Positions 8,697 through 17,154 of a DNA stretch of 64,000 nt are shown here, piece by piece. Each line of letters begins with the position of its first letter. Position 1 is the first letter of the stretch. Origin of the DNA: Proteobacteria bacterium UBA7415 (GTDB lineage: Bacteria > Pseudomonadota > Gammaproteobacteria > Arenicellales > Arenicellaceae). The position numbers were made by a program, and so were the translations under genes. Location: contig DKML01000031.1 of NCBI GenBank assembly GCA_002470515.1, positions 124,001-188,000 of the forward strand, written 5' to 3'. The notes beneath the pieces are model-generated. The model was given only the letters and a program-made list of their open reading frames with translations. It made no database searches and had not been told where the DNA came from.

Positions 8697-9587
8697 ATGA
8701 GCATCCTTAAACCCAAACCGAAGATTATTCCGGCGCTGCCGCTGCGGCCCGATACAATGGTCGAGCATTACAAAATCGGCAAAGTTATTGGAGTCGGCGG
8801 ATTCAGCCTCGTCTATAAAGCCTTAGACACCAAGACTGGTAAGGTGGTGGCAATAAAAGAATTTTATGCTACCAACTGCATGCGGCGTACTCGCGATGGT
8901 TCTTTGCACGTTTACCCCAAAGACCAAGAGCGCAAATATAATATTGGTCTAAAGCGCTTTTTTGACGAAGGTCTTACGCTCTCACAGATACACCACCCAA
9001 ACATTGTTAACGTTTCGAACTTCCTTAGGTCGAACAATACGGCGTATTTGGTTATGCGTTTTGAGCAAGGCAAGGACTTGCGCTGGTTTATTAATAACAC
9101 GGATTACGTGCCTGACGAAGAATTTATTTTGTCGGTATTCAGCATGGTATTGGCTGGCTTGAAAGAGGTGCATAAGAACAGCTTCTTACACTTGGACATG
9201 AAGCCAAGTAATATTTTATTGCGCGCGTCTGGAGTGCCACTAATATTGGATTTGGGCGCGGCGTTTAAAATACCAAAGAGCGACGCTCAAAAAGTTCATA
9301 CGCTCACGCACGGTTATTCTTCGCCAGAGCAACACAAAAAAGAAGGGCTAAGTTATGCGTCTGACCTCTATGCGGTAGCAATGACTATGAGGGCGTGCAT
9401 AATGCACCGCTCGCCACCCTCAGCCATTAAACGCATGAAGAAAGATACCGTGCGCATGATCAGCGAAACGCACTCAAAACACTTTAGTAAGGGGATGTTG
9501 GAAGCCATTGATATGACCAGTCATTTAGACCATCGTGAGCGGCCACAAACCGTTGATGAATTTATTGAAATCATGACATCTCGCTAA
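8697..9587 (+). CDS. Eukaryotic-type Ser/Thr protein kinase (non-RD)
   Basis: Soluble single-domain Hanks-type kinase, 296 residues. The glycine loop is IGVGGFSLVYKA (residues 31-42), the ATP lysine is Lys54 in VAIKE, the catalytic loop is HLDMKPSNIL, and the metal-binding DFG is replaced by DLG in LILDLGAAF. The HLD sequence lacks the Arg of canonical HRD, so this is a non-RD kinase, often independent of activation-loop phosphorylation. There is no transmembrane or extracellular sensor domain. The PP2C phosphatase gene follows after 12 nt, making a classic antagonistic pair. Targets cannot be read from the sequence. The catalytic Lys, Asp and Asn appear intact, so activity is plausible. Confidence 0.88.
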   Translation: MSILKPKPKIIPALPLRPDTMVEHYKIGKVIGVGGFSLVYKALDTKTGKVVAIKEFYATNCMRRTRDGSLHVYPKDQERKYNIGLKRFFDEGLTLSQIHHPNIVNVSNFLRSNNTAYLVMRFEQGKDLRWFINNTDYVPDEEFILSVFSMVLAGLKEVHKNSFLHLDMKPSNILLRASGVPLILDLGAAFKIPKSDAQKVHTLTHGYSSPEQHKKEGLSYASDLYAVAMTMRACIMHRSPPSAIKRMKKDTVRMISETHSKHFSKGMLEAIDMTSHLDHRERPQTVDEFIEIMTSR

Positions 9588-9599
9588 TTATTAAGGCAT

Positions 9600-10481
9600 A
9601 TGCTCTATTCAATTGCACAACAAAGCCATCAAGGTGGCCGCGACTACAACGAAGATCGCACCGCTATATTTGAGCGCGAAGGAGCCGTCTTACTGGTGGT
9701 TGCCGACGGACTCGGCGGGCATGCGGGCGGAGATCTTGCGTCGCAAGCATTTGTTGATGCCATGGGCGATTCATTTACTCGCGCCACCGGCCGTCAGTTA
9801 TTAGATGCAGCCAACTTCTTAAAACTGTCGATTAACTACGCACACCACAAGATTCATAGGCGTGCAGCGAATCATGGCTACGACCCTAAAACACCCAAAA
9901 CTACTTGTGTGGTTTGCTTGATCTGTGGTGACGAAGCAACTTGGGCGCATTCTGGAGATAGCCGCTTATATCTTATTAACAAGCGCAAGATTCAAGCCCA
10001 AACCACTGACCACGTCAGCATTAAACACGGCACGACTGGCAACCACCCGATCAACCGCTGTGTTGGTGGCGCTGAGCCACCAATGCCAGAGATTAGTGAG
10101 CCGTTCATTATGAGTGATGGTGACATTTTGATTCTAGCCTCTGATGGCGCATGGCAGTCGTTCAAGCCCAGGGACCTAGAAGAATACATAGACGCCGAAC
10201 ACCCAACGCTCGGTTTAGATAACTTGTTGCAAACGCTAGAGAACCGTAACAAAGCGCCTAGCGATAATTTGTCGATAACAATGTTGTATTGGGGTGTAAG
10301 TCAACTCGACAATCCTTCAGCAACCGCATATGAAGAATCTGACAGTATTCAGCTTCTAAGTCACGAAGACTACGCTGATCCGAAATCCTTGGATGGTAAA
10401 ACGCCTTTTGATATCGAGGATCTTGATAACAAGATTAATGAGATCGAAGAGTTCATTTTAGATATCGACAAACAAATATAG
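9600..10481 (+). CDS. PP2C-type protein phosphatase
   Basis: Metal-dependent Ser/Thr phosphatase of the PPM family, 293 residues. The signature acidic residues are present in GRDYNEDRTAIF, VVADGLGGHAGGDLASQ, WAHSGDSRLYL and LILASDGAW. The catalytic domain covers about residues 1-235; the remaining acidic tail (rich in Asp/Glu, ending FILDIDKQI) has no recognisable domain. It lies 12 nt behind the kinase gene and is presumably co-transcribed, so it most likely reverses that kinase's phosphorylation. Confidence 0.88.
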   Translation: MLYSIAQQSHQGGRDYNEDRTAIFEREGAVLLVVADGLGGHAGGDLASQAFVDAMGDSFTRATGRQLLDAANFLKLSINYAHHKIHRRAANHGYDPKTPKTTCVVCLICGDEATWAHSGDSRLYLINKRKIQAQTTDHVSIKHGTTGNHPINRCVGGAEPPMPEISEPFIMSDGDILILASDGAWQSFKPRDLEEYIDAEHPTLGLDNLLQTLENRNKAPSDNLSITMLYWGVSQLDNPSATAYEESDSIQLLSHEDYADPKSLDGKTPFDIEDLDNKINEIEEFILDIDKQI

Positions 10482-10548
10482 AAATCCTGTATTCAAAATT
10501 TTTTTCTTATTTTCAGATCGACTGAACAAGCCTTACCAAACATTCTTT

Positions 10549-10578
10549 GGTGTACTTTGCTTAGATTTTTTGTACACC
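10549..10578. other. 7-bp inverted repeat in the PP2C-rph spacer
   Basis: GGTGTAC (10549-10555) and GTACACC (10572-10578) are exact reverse complements with a 16-nt loop. The repeat is about 55 bp upstream of the rph start. No T-tract follows, so it is not a convincing terminator; it may be an operator or a leader hairpin. Confidence 0.25.
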
Positions 10579-10633
10579 TATCTTCGCGCATCTATATAGG
10601 TTCGCGCACCCTTCACTTTTACCCAAAACACTT

Positions 10634-11383
10634 ATGACTCAAACTTCCACAAGAAACAGTGCCATCGAGCGTCCTAGCGGCAGAGCACCTGACGAACTAC
10701 GCAGCATCAGCATAGAACGTAATTACACCAAACACGCCGAAGGTTCTGTTCTAATCTCCTGCGGCAATACCAAGGTGTTGTGTACGGCCTCGGCAGATAC
10801 CAACGTACCGCGATTTCTTAAAGGTAAAGGTCAAGGATGGGTTACCGCTGAATACGGCATGTTGCCTCGCTCCACTGGGTCACGCATGGCGCGAGAAGCC
10901 GCACGCGGCAAGCAATCGGGTCGTACACAAGAAATTCAACGTCTTATCGGCCGCTCTTTACGCGCGTCATTAGACCTCTCTAAGCTAGGTGAAAACACCA
11001 TCACGCTAGATTGTGATGTTATTCAAGCCGACGGCGGAACTCGTACAGCGGCTATTACCGGGGCGTATGTTGCTATGGTAGACGCAGTCAACTATCTGAT
11101 TGCCAAAGGTGCTATTAAAGAGTCGCCCGTCGCGCGGCAAATTGCGTCGGTGTCTGTCGGCGTATACAAAGGGTTGCCAGTACTCGATTTGGACTACCCA
11201 GAAGACAGTAAAGCCGAAACTGATATGAACGTGGTAATGGATGATCAAGGCCACTTTATTGAGTTACAAGGCACTGCTGAAGGAGCGCCTTTCTCGCCGG
11301 ACGAATTAGCTGCAATGACAGCATTGGCCAGTACAGGCATTGAGCAATTAATGGCGTTTCAAAACGAAGCGCTTGCTGGATAA
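10634..11383 (+). CDS. rph: Ribonuclease PH
   Basis: Phosphorolytic 3'-5' exoribonuclease that trims tRNA 3' ends, 249 residues (family about 238; a short N-terminal extension precedes [12 protein letters not shown]). Recognisable segments are [17 protein letters not shown], the phosphate-site region [17 protein letters not shown] and the conserved [18 protein letters not shown]. RNase PH forms a hexameric ring in the cytoplasm. rdgB follows 10 nt downstream, the usual rph-rdgB coupling seen in many proteobacteria. Confidence 0.96.
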   Translation: MTQTSTRNSAIERPSGRAPDELRSISIERNYTKHAEGSVLISCGNTKVLCTASADTNVPRFLKGKGQGWVTAEYGMLPRSTGSRMAREAARGKQSGRTQEIQRLIGRSLRASLDLSKLGENTITLDCDVIQADGGTRTAAITGAYVAMVDAVNYLIAKGAIKESPVARQIASVSVGVYKGLPVLDLDYPEDSKAETDMNVVMDDQGHFIELQGTAEGAPFSPDELAAMTALASTGIEQLMAFQNEALAG

Positions 11384-11393
11384 GACATTAACA

Positions 11394-12023
11394 ATGAAAG
11401 TAGTTCTTGCTACAGGCAATGCCGGAAAAGTGGCCGAGCTTCAACAACACCTTGCGGAATTAGGGTTTGACGTTCGCGCGCAAAGCGAATTTGATATTCC
11501 AGAGGCTGTAGAAGACGGTCTTACTTTTATTGAGAACGCGTTAAAGAAAGCGCGGCATGCCGCTGCGCTAACAGGTCTGCCAGCCATAGCCGATGATTCA
11601 GGCCTTGAAGTAGATGCTCTGCATGGCGCGCCAGGAATTTATTCAGCGCGCTACGCACAACGCAACAACTCTGGCGAGGGCGACCAAGCCAACATCAACT
11701 ACCTTTTATCCCAACTAAACGCTCAGAACGCTTCCGCGCTCGAGAAGCGCTCTGCGCGATTTCGTTGTGCACTGGTGTATATGCGCCATGCTGACGACCC
11801 AGCACCGTTGATTGCCGAAGGCGTTTGGAATGGGCAAATCGCCCTAAACGCTAAAGGCGAAAATGGCTTTGGGTATGACCCTATTTTTTACGTGCTCGAA
11901 AAAAGGTGTACGGCAGCAGAACTCAGTGCCCAATCAAAAAAGGAACTCTCGCACAGAGGTCATGCCTTGCGTCTATTGGGTAAGCTATTAAAGCAACCCG
12001 GCCATTCCAGCTTTTTGCCATGA
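11394..12023 (+). CDS. rdgB: XTP/dITP diphosphatase (Ham1/RdgB)
   Basis: House-cleaning nucleotide pyrophosphatase that hydrolyses ITP, dITP and XTP to monophosphates, 209 residues. The ATG at 11394 gives the family start MKVVLATGNAGKVAEL; a TTG at 11373 would overlap rph. Motifs are FIENALKKARHAA, AIADDSGLEVDAL, APGIYSARYA and GENGFGYDPIF near the C-terminus, followed by the usual KKELSHRGHAL. It lies directly behind rph, consistent with one transcript. Confidence 0.95.
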   Translation: MKVVLATGNAGKVAELQQHLAELGFDVRAQSEFDIPEAVEDGLTFIENALKKARHAAALTGLPAIADDSGLEVDALHGAPGIYSARYAQRNNSGEGDQANINYLLSQLNAQNASALEKRSARFRCALVYMRHADDPAPLIAEGVWNGQIALNAKGENGFGYDPIFYVLEKRCTAAELSAQSKKELSHRGHALRLLGKLLKQPGHSSFLP

Positions 12024-12084
12024 CGCTGTTTAATGATAAATTTCGCATCCAATAATTCACTTTTAGCCATAAACGTTTAACACT

Positions 12085-13716
12085 ATGTCAGTCACTCCAC
12101 TCAAACCACTAAGCTCTCTTTCTGCTCCTACTGGCCCCGTTGTGATTGTCGTCGCCGACGGCTATGGCATTGGCGATGATGTTCCGAGCAACGCTATTGC
12201 CCAAGCAAACACACCCAATATCGACACACTCCAAGCGTCCGAACTCTACACCGAACTCGCCGCTCATGGTGTAGCGGTTGGCTTACCGAGTGACGATGAC
12301 ATGGGCAATAGTGAAGTAGGCCACAATGCCATCGGCGCAGGTCGGATTTTTGCGCAAGGTGCGAAGCTGGTTAACCATGCATTTGAGTCTAAATCGGCAT
12401 TCCAGACCTCGGTCTGGAAAAAGGTGGTTAAGCACGGTCGCGAACACACGCTGCACCTAATGGGTTTACATTCAGACGGCAATGTTCACTCACACAATCA
12501 ACACTTGTATGAATTACTAGAACAAGCGGCCATTGAGGGTGTAGGTAATGTTTGCTTACATCTAGTGACTGATGGGCGCGATGTTTCTGGTCGTTCTGCA
12601 CTAGGTTACATAGAAACGACGGAGGCCAAGTTGCTCGATCTGAACACACGATACAACGTGGACTACAGAATCGCCAGCGGTGGCGGTCGCATGGAAATAA
12701 CCATGGACCGTTATGACGCTGACTGGGGAATGGTTGAACGCGGCTACAATTGCCATGCACACGGCATTGGCAAACCGTTTAATTCTGCGCATGAAGCCAT
12801 TACCTCGCTCTACGAATCAAGCGGTAAGGACGATCAATACTTACCTGCGTTTGTGATCCACCGCGACGGCAAGCCTGCGGGGCTCATCGAAGACAATGAT
12901 GCCGTTCTATTCTTTAATTTTAGAGGAGACCGCGCTATTGAAATTTCAAAGTGCTTTGAGCAAGAGAGCATTGAGCATTTTGACAGAAGCCAACACCGTG
13001 CGCACCCTAACGTATTTTATGCCGGCATGCTGCAGTATGACGGCGACGAACTCATTCCTGAAAATTATTTAGTAAACCCACCAGAAATTGACAACACCAT
13101 GGGCGAATATATATGCGCCACTGGATTGAAATCATTTGCGGTAAGCGAAACGCAAAAATTTGGCCACGTTACTTTCTTTTGGAACGGTAATCGCTCGGGC
13201 TATTTGGACGAATCGTTAGAGACTTACATTGAGATACCCAGTGACAACATTGAGTTTGATCAAGCGCCCGCAATGAAAGCCAGGGAAATCACAGACGCGA
13301 CCATCAAGCTGATCGAAACCGGTGATTATGCTTTTGGCAGAATCAATATTGCCAATGGCGACATGGTGGGACACACCGGCAATTTAGAGGCCGCCATTCA
13401 AGCCGTTGAAGTAGTCGACGAATGTGTAGGCCGCTTGCTTGCCGCCATTAAGAGTAACAACGGCATCTTAATTTTCACTGCCGACCACGGTAATGCCGAC
13501 ATCATGTATACCGAGAAAGAGGGGGTGCGTACGCCCAAAACGAGCCATACGCTCAACCCTGTCCCTTTTGCTATTTTTGATAGTCGCGCAGATACCCAGT
13601 ACTGCATGAACGCCCCTTCTGGCGCGGGTTTAAGCAATATTGCCGCAACAACGCTCAACTTAATGGGATACGTTGCTCCATCCGCTTATGAACCAAGCCT
13701 AGTGTCATCTAAATGA
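12085..13716 (+). CDS. gpmI: 2,3-bisphosphoglycerate-independent phosphoglycerate mutase, plant/trypanosomatid-like type
   Basis: Glycolytic/gluconeogenic enzyme interconverting 3- and 2-phosphoglycerate, a Mn2+-dependent alkaline-phosphatase-fold protein. At 543 residues it is longer than the usual bacterial form (about 510). Metal-binding VADGYGIGDD is near the N-terminus, and the nucleophile serine lies in DDDMGNSEVGHNAIGAGR. The stretch AHGVAVGLPSDDDMGNSEVG plus GRIFAQGAKLV follows the wording I recall for plant and trypanosomatid enzymes more than for E. coli GpmI. C-terminal metal site: IFTADHGNADIM. The stop overlaps the NUDIX start by 4 nt (ATGA), so the two are translationally coupled. 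Confidence 0.93.
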   Translation: MSVTPLKPLSSLSAPTGPVVIVVADGYGIGDDVPSNAIAQANTPNIDTLQASELYTELAAHGVAVGLPSDDDMGNSEVGHNAIGAGRIFAQGAKLVNHAFESKSAFQTSVWKKVVKHGREHTLHLMGLHSDGNVHSHNQHLYELLEQAAIEGVGNVCLHLVTDGRDVSGRSALGYIETTEAKLLDLNTRYNVDYRIASGGGRMEITMDRYDADWGMVERGYNCHAHGIGKPFNSAHEAITSLYESSGKDDQYLPAFVIHRDGKPAGLIEDNDAVLFFNFRGDRAIEISKCFEQESIEHFDRSQHRAHPNVFYAGMLQYDGDELIPENYLVNPPEIDNTMGEYICATGLKSFAVSETQKFGHVTFFWNGNRSGYLDESLETYIEIPSDNIEFDQAPAMKAREITDATIKLIETGDYAFGRINIANGDMVGHTGNLEAAIQAVEVVDECVGRLLAAIKSNNGILIFTADHGNADIMYTEKEGVRTPKTSHTLNPVPFAIFDSRADTQYCMNAPSGAGLSNIAATTLNLMGYVAPSAYEPSLVSSK

Positions 13717-14234
13717 GTAACCAAGACACGCTTATTCATAAAGGCAATCTAATCACCCTAAATCGCGAGAAAGTAGAGTTGCGCGAAGGCGGTTACACGC
13801 ACTTTGACATCGTCAAGCATCCTGGTGGCGCGGTAATTGCAGCCTTAAACGACAACAATGAGATTTGCTTGTTAAAGCAGTGGCGCCACGCTGTTAATAA
13901 AGAGATTTGGGAAGCGCCAGCCGGTTGCCTTGAGCCAGGAGAACCTCCTTTAGAGACAGCCAAAAGAGAGCTAGAAGAAGAGGCAGGCGTATGCGCGAGC
14001 GAATGGCAAGATCTAGGCCCCATCGTGACAACACCTGGTTTTTGCAACGAAGTGTTGCATTTATTTAAAGCGTCCCAGATAAGTGAAGGCACCACCAACT
14101 TAGATGGCGCGGAACGACTTACGGCTCATTGGATACCCCTTGAACAAGCGTATGCACTGGTAGCGTCAGGGGAAATAAAAGATGCTAAAACGTTAGCCAT
14201 TCTACTAAAGTTAAAACTTAGACTTGGTATTTAA
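13713..14234 (+). CDS. NUDIX hydrolase, ADP-sugar pyrophosphatase-like
   Basis: NUDIX pyrophosphohydrolase, 173 residues. The NUDIX box GX5EX7REUXEEXGU is complete: GCLEPGEPPLETAKRELEEE followed by AGV (residues 69-91). The preceding KQWRHAVNKEIWEAPAG and the overall layout fit the ADP-ribose/ADP-sugar pyrophosphatase group rather than MutT. It overlaps gpmI by 4 nt and converges on waaA. The exact substrate cannot be read from the sequence. Confidence 0.85.
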   Translation: MSNQDTLIHKGNLITLNREKVELREGGYTHFDIVKHPGGAVIAALNDNNEICLLKQWRHAVNKEIWEAPAGCLEPGEPPLETAKRELEEEAGVCASEWQDLGPIVTTPGFCNEVLHLFKASQISEGTTNLDGAERLTAHWIPLEQAYALVASGEIKDAKTLAILLKLKLRLGI

Positions 14235-14249
14235 AAAAACTCGCGGCTA

Positions 14250-15581
14250 TTATGATTGCTCCATCTGCTTAAGAATAGGTTTGAGCATATCTATGTTTTT
14301 ATCCAAAGCACCACGATGAGCATCAATAAAGTCTAATCCACGTCGGCCCATTCGGTCACGTCGCGAGGCATTACCCAGCAAATCTCGTAGCTCATCCATT
14401 AACTCTTTGCTGTTGTGCACCATCAAGCCTGCGCCTTCGCGAATGGTCCATTTACTAATATCTGGAAAATTGAACATATGCGGGCCAAATAACACAGGGA
14501 CTCCTAAGGCACACGGCTCCAAAATGTTTTGCCCACCAAAAGGTTCCAAACTACCTCCCACAAATGCCACATCAGAACTTGCATACAACAATGATAGTTC
14601 GCCCATGGTATCGCCCAGGTAAACGTCTACATCACTTTCAAGTTCTGGCACACCTTCGGTACGACGGACAACTTTAAGGCCACGTCGAGCAGTCTTACGA
14701 GCCACGTAATCAAATCGTTCAGGGTGACGCGGCACAATCACTAGCAACAAATGAGGAAATTCTGCCTTGAGCACTTTATACGACTCAAGAATACGCCCCT
14801 CTTCGCCATCGCGAGTGCTTCCTGCAATCCAGATCAGCCGATCGCTACCGAGTTGACGACGAGTCACTTCGGCCATTTCGAGCATGCTAGCGGGTATCTG
14901 AACGTCAAACTTAATACTGCCAGTAATCGCGATCTTGCTTGGGTCTACACCCAGCAGCTCTAGATGCTGAGCATCAGCTTTACCTTGGGCTGCAAAAAAG
15001 TCTACGGGTGAAAGTGTGTACGAAATCAGTTCTTTGAACCGAGCGTAGTTGTTATATGAGCGATCAGATAAGCGCACATTGGTATACATTAAATGCGTAC
15101 CAACGGCCTTAATTTGACTGATCATCTCTGGCCAAATTTCGGTCTCCATAACCAATCCAAGCCTAGGCTTAGTTGCCGCGGCGAAACGACGCATCGACCC
15201 ACGTAGATCGTACGGAAAATAACAATGCGCTACGCTGCTACCCAACATTTGTGTGACCATTGCTGAGCCGGTTGGTGTAGTCGTAGTGATGAGTATTTTT
15301 AGGTGCGGGTAGTCTTCACGCAACCGCCTCACCAAAGGCGCTGCTGCACGTGCTTCGCCTACTGAGACTGCGTGTAGCCACAGATCAAATGGTCCTTGCT
15401 TTGCAACACTAGAAGGTACAAAGCCAAAGCGTTCTGACCAACGATGCCAGTATGCTGAATTGCGAAAACCACGAAAGCATAAACCAACAATAGCCAGCGG
15501 CGCTAACGTGGTCATAAGAAAACGATAAACCCACAACATTTTAGGCATTGGCTGTGCGTTAGAATTGTTATCCGAGGCCAT
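14250..15581 (-). CDS. waaA: 3-deoxy-D-manno-octulosonic acid (Kdo) transferase
   Basis: Inner-membrane-associated GT30 glycosyltransferase that adds Kdo to lipid IVA, the essential first step of LPS core assembly. 443 residues. A hydrophobic N-terminal anchor (VYRFLMTTLAPLAIVGLCF) precedes the catalytic HAVSVGEARAAAPLVRRL, whose Glu is the family's general base, and ITTTTPTGSAMV. The nucleotide-sugar half has VPRHPERF and GGSLEPFGGQNILEP near the C-terminus. The gene starts 1 nt after the hemF stop, so the two are transcribed together. The remaining core transferases are at 36.8-41.8 kb. Confidence 0.95.
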   Translation of the reverse strand: MASDNNSNAQPMPKMLWVYRFLMTTLAPLAIVGLCFRGFRNSAYWHRWSERFGFVPSSVAKQGPFDLWLHAVSVGEARAAAPLVRRLREDYPHLKILITTTTPTGSAMVTQMLGSSVAHCYFPYDLRGSMRRFAAATKPRLGLVMETEIWPEMISQIKAVGTHLMYTNVRLSDRSYNNYARFKELISYTLSPVDFFAAQGKADAQHLELLGVDPSKIAITGSIKFDVQIPASMLEMAEVTRRQLGSDRLIWIAGSTRDGEEGRILESYKVLKAEFPHLLLVIVPRHPERFDYVARKTARRGLKVVRRTEGVPELESDVDVYLGDTMGELSLLYASSDVAFVGGSLEPFGGQNILEPCALGVPVLFGPHMFNFPDISKWTIREGAGLMVHNSKELMDELRDLLGNASRRDRMGRRGLDFIDAHRGALDKNIDMLKPILKQMEQS

Positions 15582-15582
15582 G

Positions 15583-16509
15583 CTAAGCGCCCTCGCCCAA
15601 CCAGTCTCTAGGATACAAGTAGCGTTTTAGTAAGCGCTCCTCATTAGAACCCTCTATAGGTACATTTTGATACTCCCAAGCAACCTGCGGCGGTAAAGAC
15701 ATTAAAATAGACTCAGTTCGCCCACCTGACTGCAGGCCAAATAGAGTGCCGCGATCATACACCAAGTTAAATTCAACGTAGCGGCCACGGCGTAATAGCT
15801 GCCATGCACGCTGCTGCTCGGTAAACTCTGTTTGTGCACGGCGCTCAAGAATAGGCAAGTAGGCGGCTAGATAATGGTCCCCAACGCTACGCATAAACGC
15901 AAATGCCGTGGTGAAATCGGGCTGGTTTACATCGTCAAAAAATAGACCACCCACACCTCGGGTTTCGTCGCGATGCGGCAAATAAAAGTATTCATCGCAC
16001 CATTTTTTATACTGCGCGTATACGTCTTGATCAAACGCCGTATCAAATGGCTCGCATGCGGCTTTTGCTGTTTTATGCCAATGAACCGCGTCTTCATCAA
16101 AGCCATACGAAGGTGTTAAATCAAAGCCACCCCCAAACCACCAAACAGGGTTGTCGCCTTGCGCATCCGCAATAAAGAATCGCACATTCATATGCGAAGT
16201 GGGTGCAAAAGGGTTGTGAGGATGTATTACCAGTGAAACCCCCATTGCCTCAAAGCTCTTACCCGCTAGTTCAGGGCGTTTGGCTGTTGCTGCAGGTGGT
16301 AGCGCATCACCTTTGACATAAGAGAAGTTAACTCCGCCTTTTTCAATCACATTGCCGTTGGCCAGAACGCGTGAGCGACCACCGCCACCACTAGGGTATT
16401 GCCAAGTATCTTCTTCAAAGTTGTGGCCATCAAGACCAGATAGACCGTCGCAGATAGAGTCTTGTAAAGACTTGAGATAGCGTTCAACTTCAGACTTGTC
16501 GATATTCAT
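15583..16509 (-). CDS. hemF: Oxygen-dependent coproporphyrinogen III oxidase
   Basis: Cytoplasmic heme-pathway enzyme that uses O2 to decarboxylate coproporphyrinogen III to protoporphyrinogen IX. 308 residues from the ATG at 16509 (a TTG at 16524 would add five). Family marks: [49 protein letters not shown] and [20 protein letters not shown]. Its presence implies aerobic growth. Followed immediately by waaA and preceded by tsaC, all leftward. Confidence 0.97.
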   Translation of the reverse strand: MNIDKSEVERYLKSLQDSICDGLSGLDGHNFEEDTWQYPSGGGGRSRVLANGNVIEKGGVNFSYVKGDALPPAATAKRPELAGKSFEAMGVSLVIHPHNPFAPTSHMNVRFFIADAQGDNPVWWFGGGFDLTPSYGFDEDAVHWHKTAKAACEPFDTAFDQDVYAQYKKWCDEYFYLPHRDETRGVGGLFFDDVNQPDFTTAFAFMRSVGDHYLAAYLPILERRAQTEFTEQQRAWQLLRRGRYVEFNLVYDRGTLFGLQSGGRTESILMSLPPQVAWEYQNVPIEGSNEERLLKRYLYPRDWLGEGA

Positions 16510-16581
16510 ACGTAAAAAACTCAAAGGCAGAAAAAGTGAGCGTGGGCGAACTAAAACGCCAACGGAAATCTAACCGTTAGT

Positions 16582-17154
16582 TTACCGCAATTGTTGGTTG
16601 TTGAGCGCGTCGCGTATCGTGGAAGGTTTGGCTGCGCCGCCTACAGAGAATTCGAGAACGTAGTCGACGTCTTTGCCCAGCAAAGAAACTACGTCTGTAG
16701 ATTCTAGAATTGACGGTTGCCCATGCCTGTTCGCACTCGTTGATACTAACGCCTTACCAAAAGCCGTTAACAGGTCTCGGCATATTTCATTAGCTGTTGC
16801 GCGCACAGCGATACTCTCGTGACTTCCGCGCAGCAAAGTAGATGTATGCTCATACGCAGGAATCAACCATGTATTTGGCCCCGGCCAACTGGTAACAACA
16901 CGTTCGAGCTGTTCAGTGTTTAAAGCCGCAAAATCGGCATAGGGATCAAACTGCTGCTGATCCAAACCTATTAAAATAAGTCCTTGGTCAGCGCTGCGTT
17001 GTTTAATATCTAATATGCGCTGAACTGCCTGAGGATTATCTGGATCACAGCCCAAACCAAAACATTGCTCAGTAGGATAAGCAATTACGCCACCTGCCGT
17101 TAATACATCAACGGCCTTTTCTATAGCCTGTTTCGATCTCATCCGCGCCGCCAT
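16582..17154 (-). CDS. tsaC: Threonylcarbamoyl-AMP synthase (YrdC/TsaC)
   Basis: Makes threonylcarbamoyl-adenylate from Thr, bicarbonate and ATP for the tRNA t6A37 modification. 190 residues, the short TsaC form without the Sua5 extension. Motifs: GGVIAYPTEQCFGLGCDPDN, the ILDIKQR basic motif, and STSANRHGQPS near the C-terminus. The ATG at 17154 overlaps the upstream flavoprotein gene by 16 nt; an inner ATG at 17142 gives a classic ATGA overlap and may be the real start. Either way it is translationally coupled. Confidence 0.94.
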   Translation of the reverse strand: MAARMRSKQAIEKAVDVLTAGGVIAYPTEQCFGLGCDPDNPQAVQRILDIKQRSADQGLILIGLDQQQFDPYADFAALNTEQLERVVTSWPGPNTWLIPAYEHTSTLLRGSHESIAVRATANEICRDLLTAFGKALVSTSANRHGQPSILESTDVVSLLGKDVDYVLEFSVGGAAKPSTIRDALNNQQLR

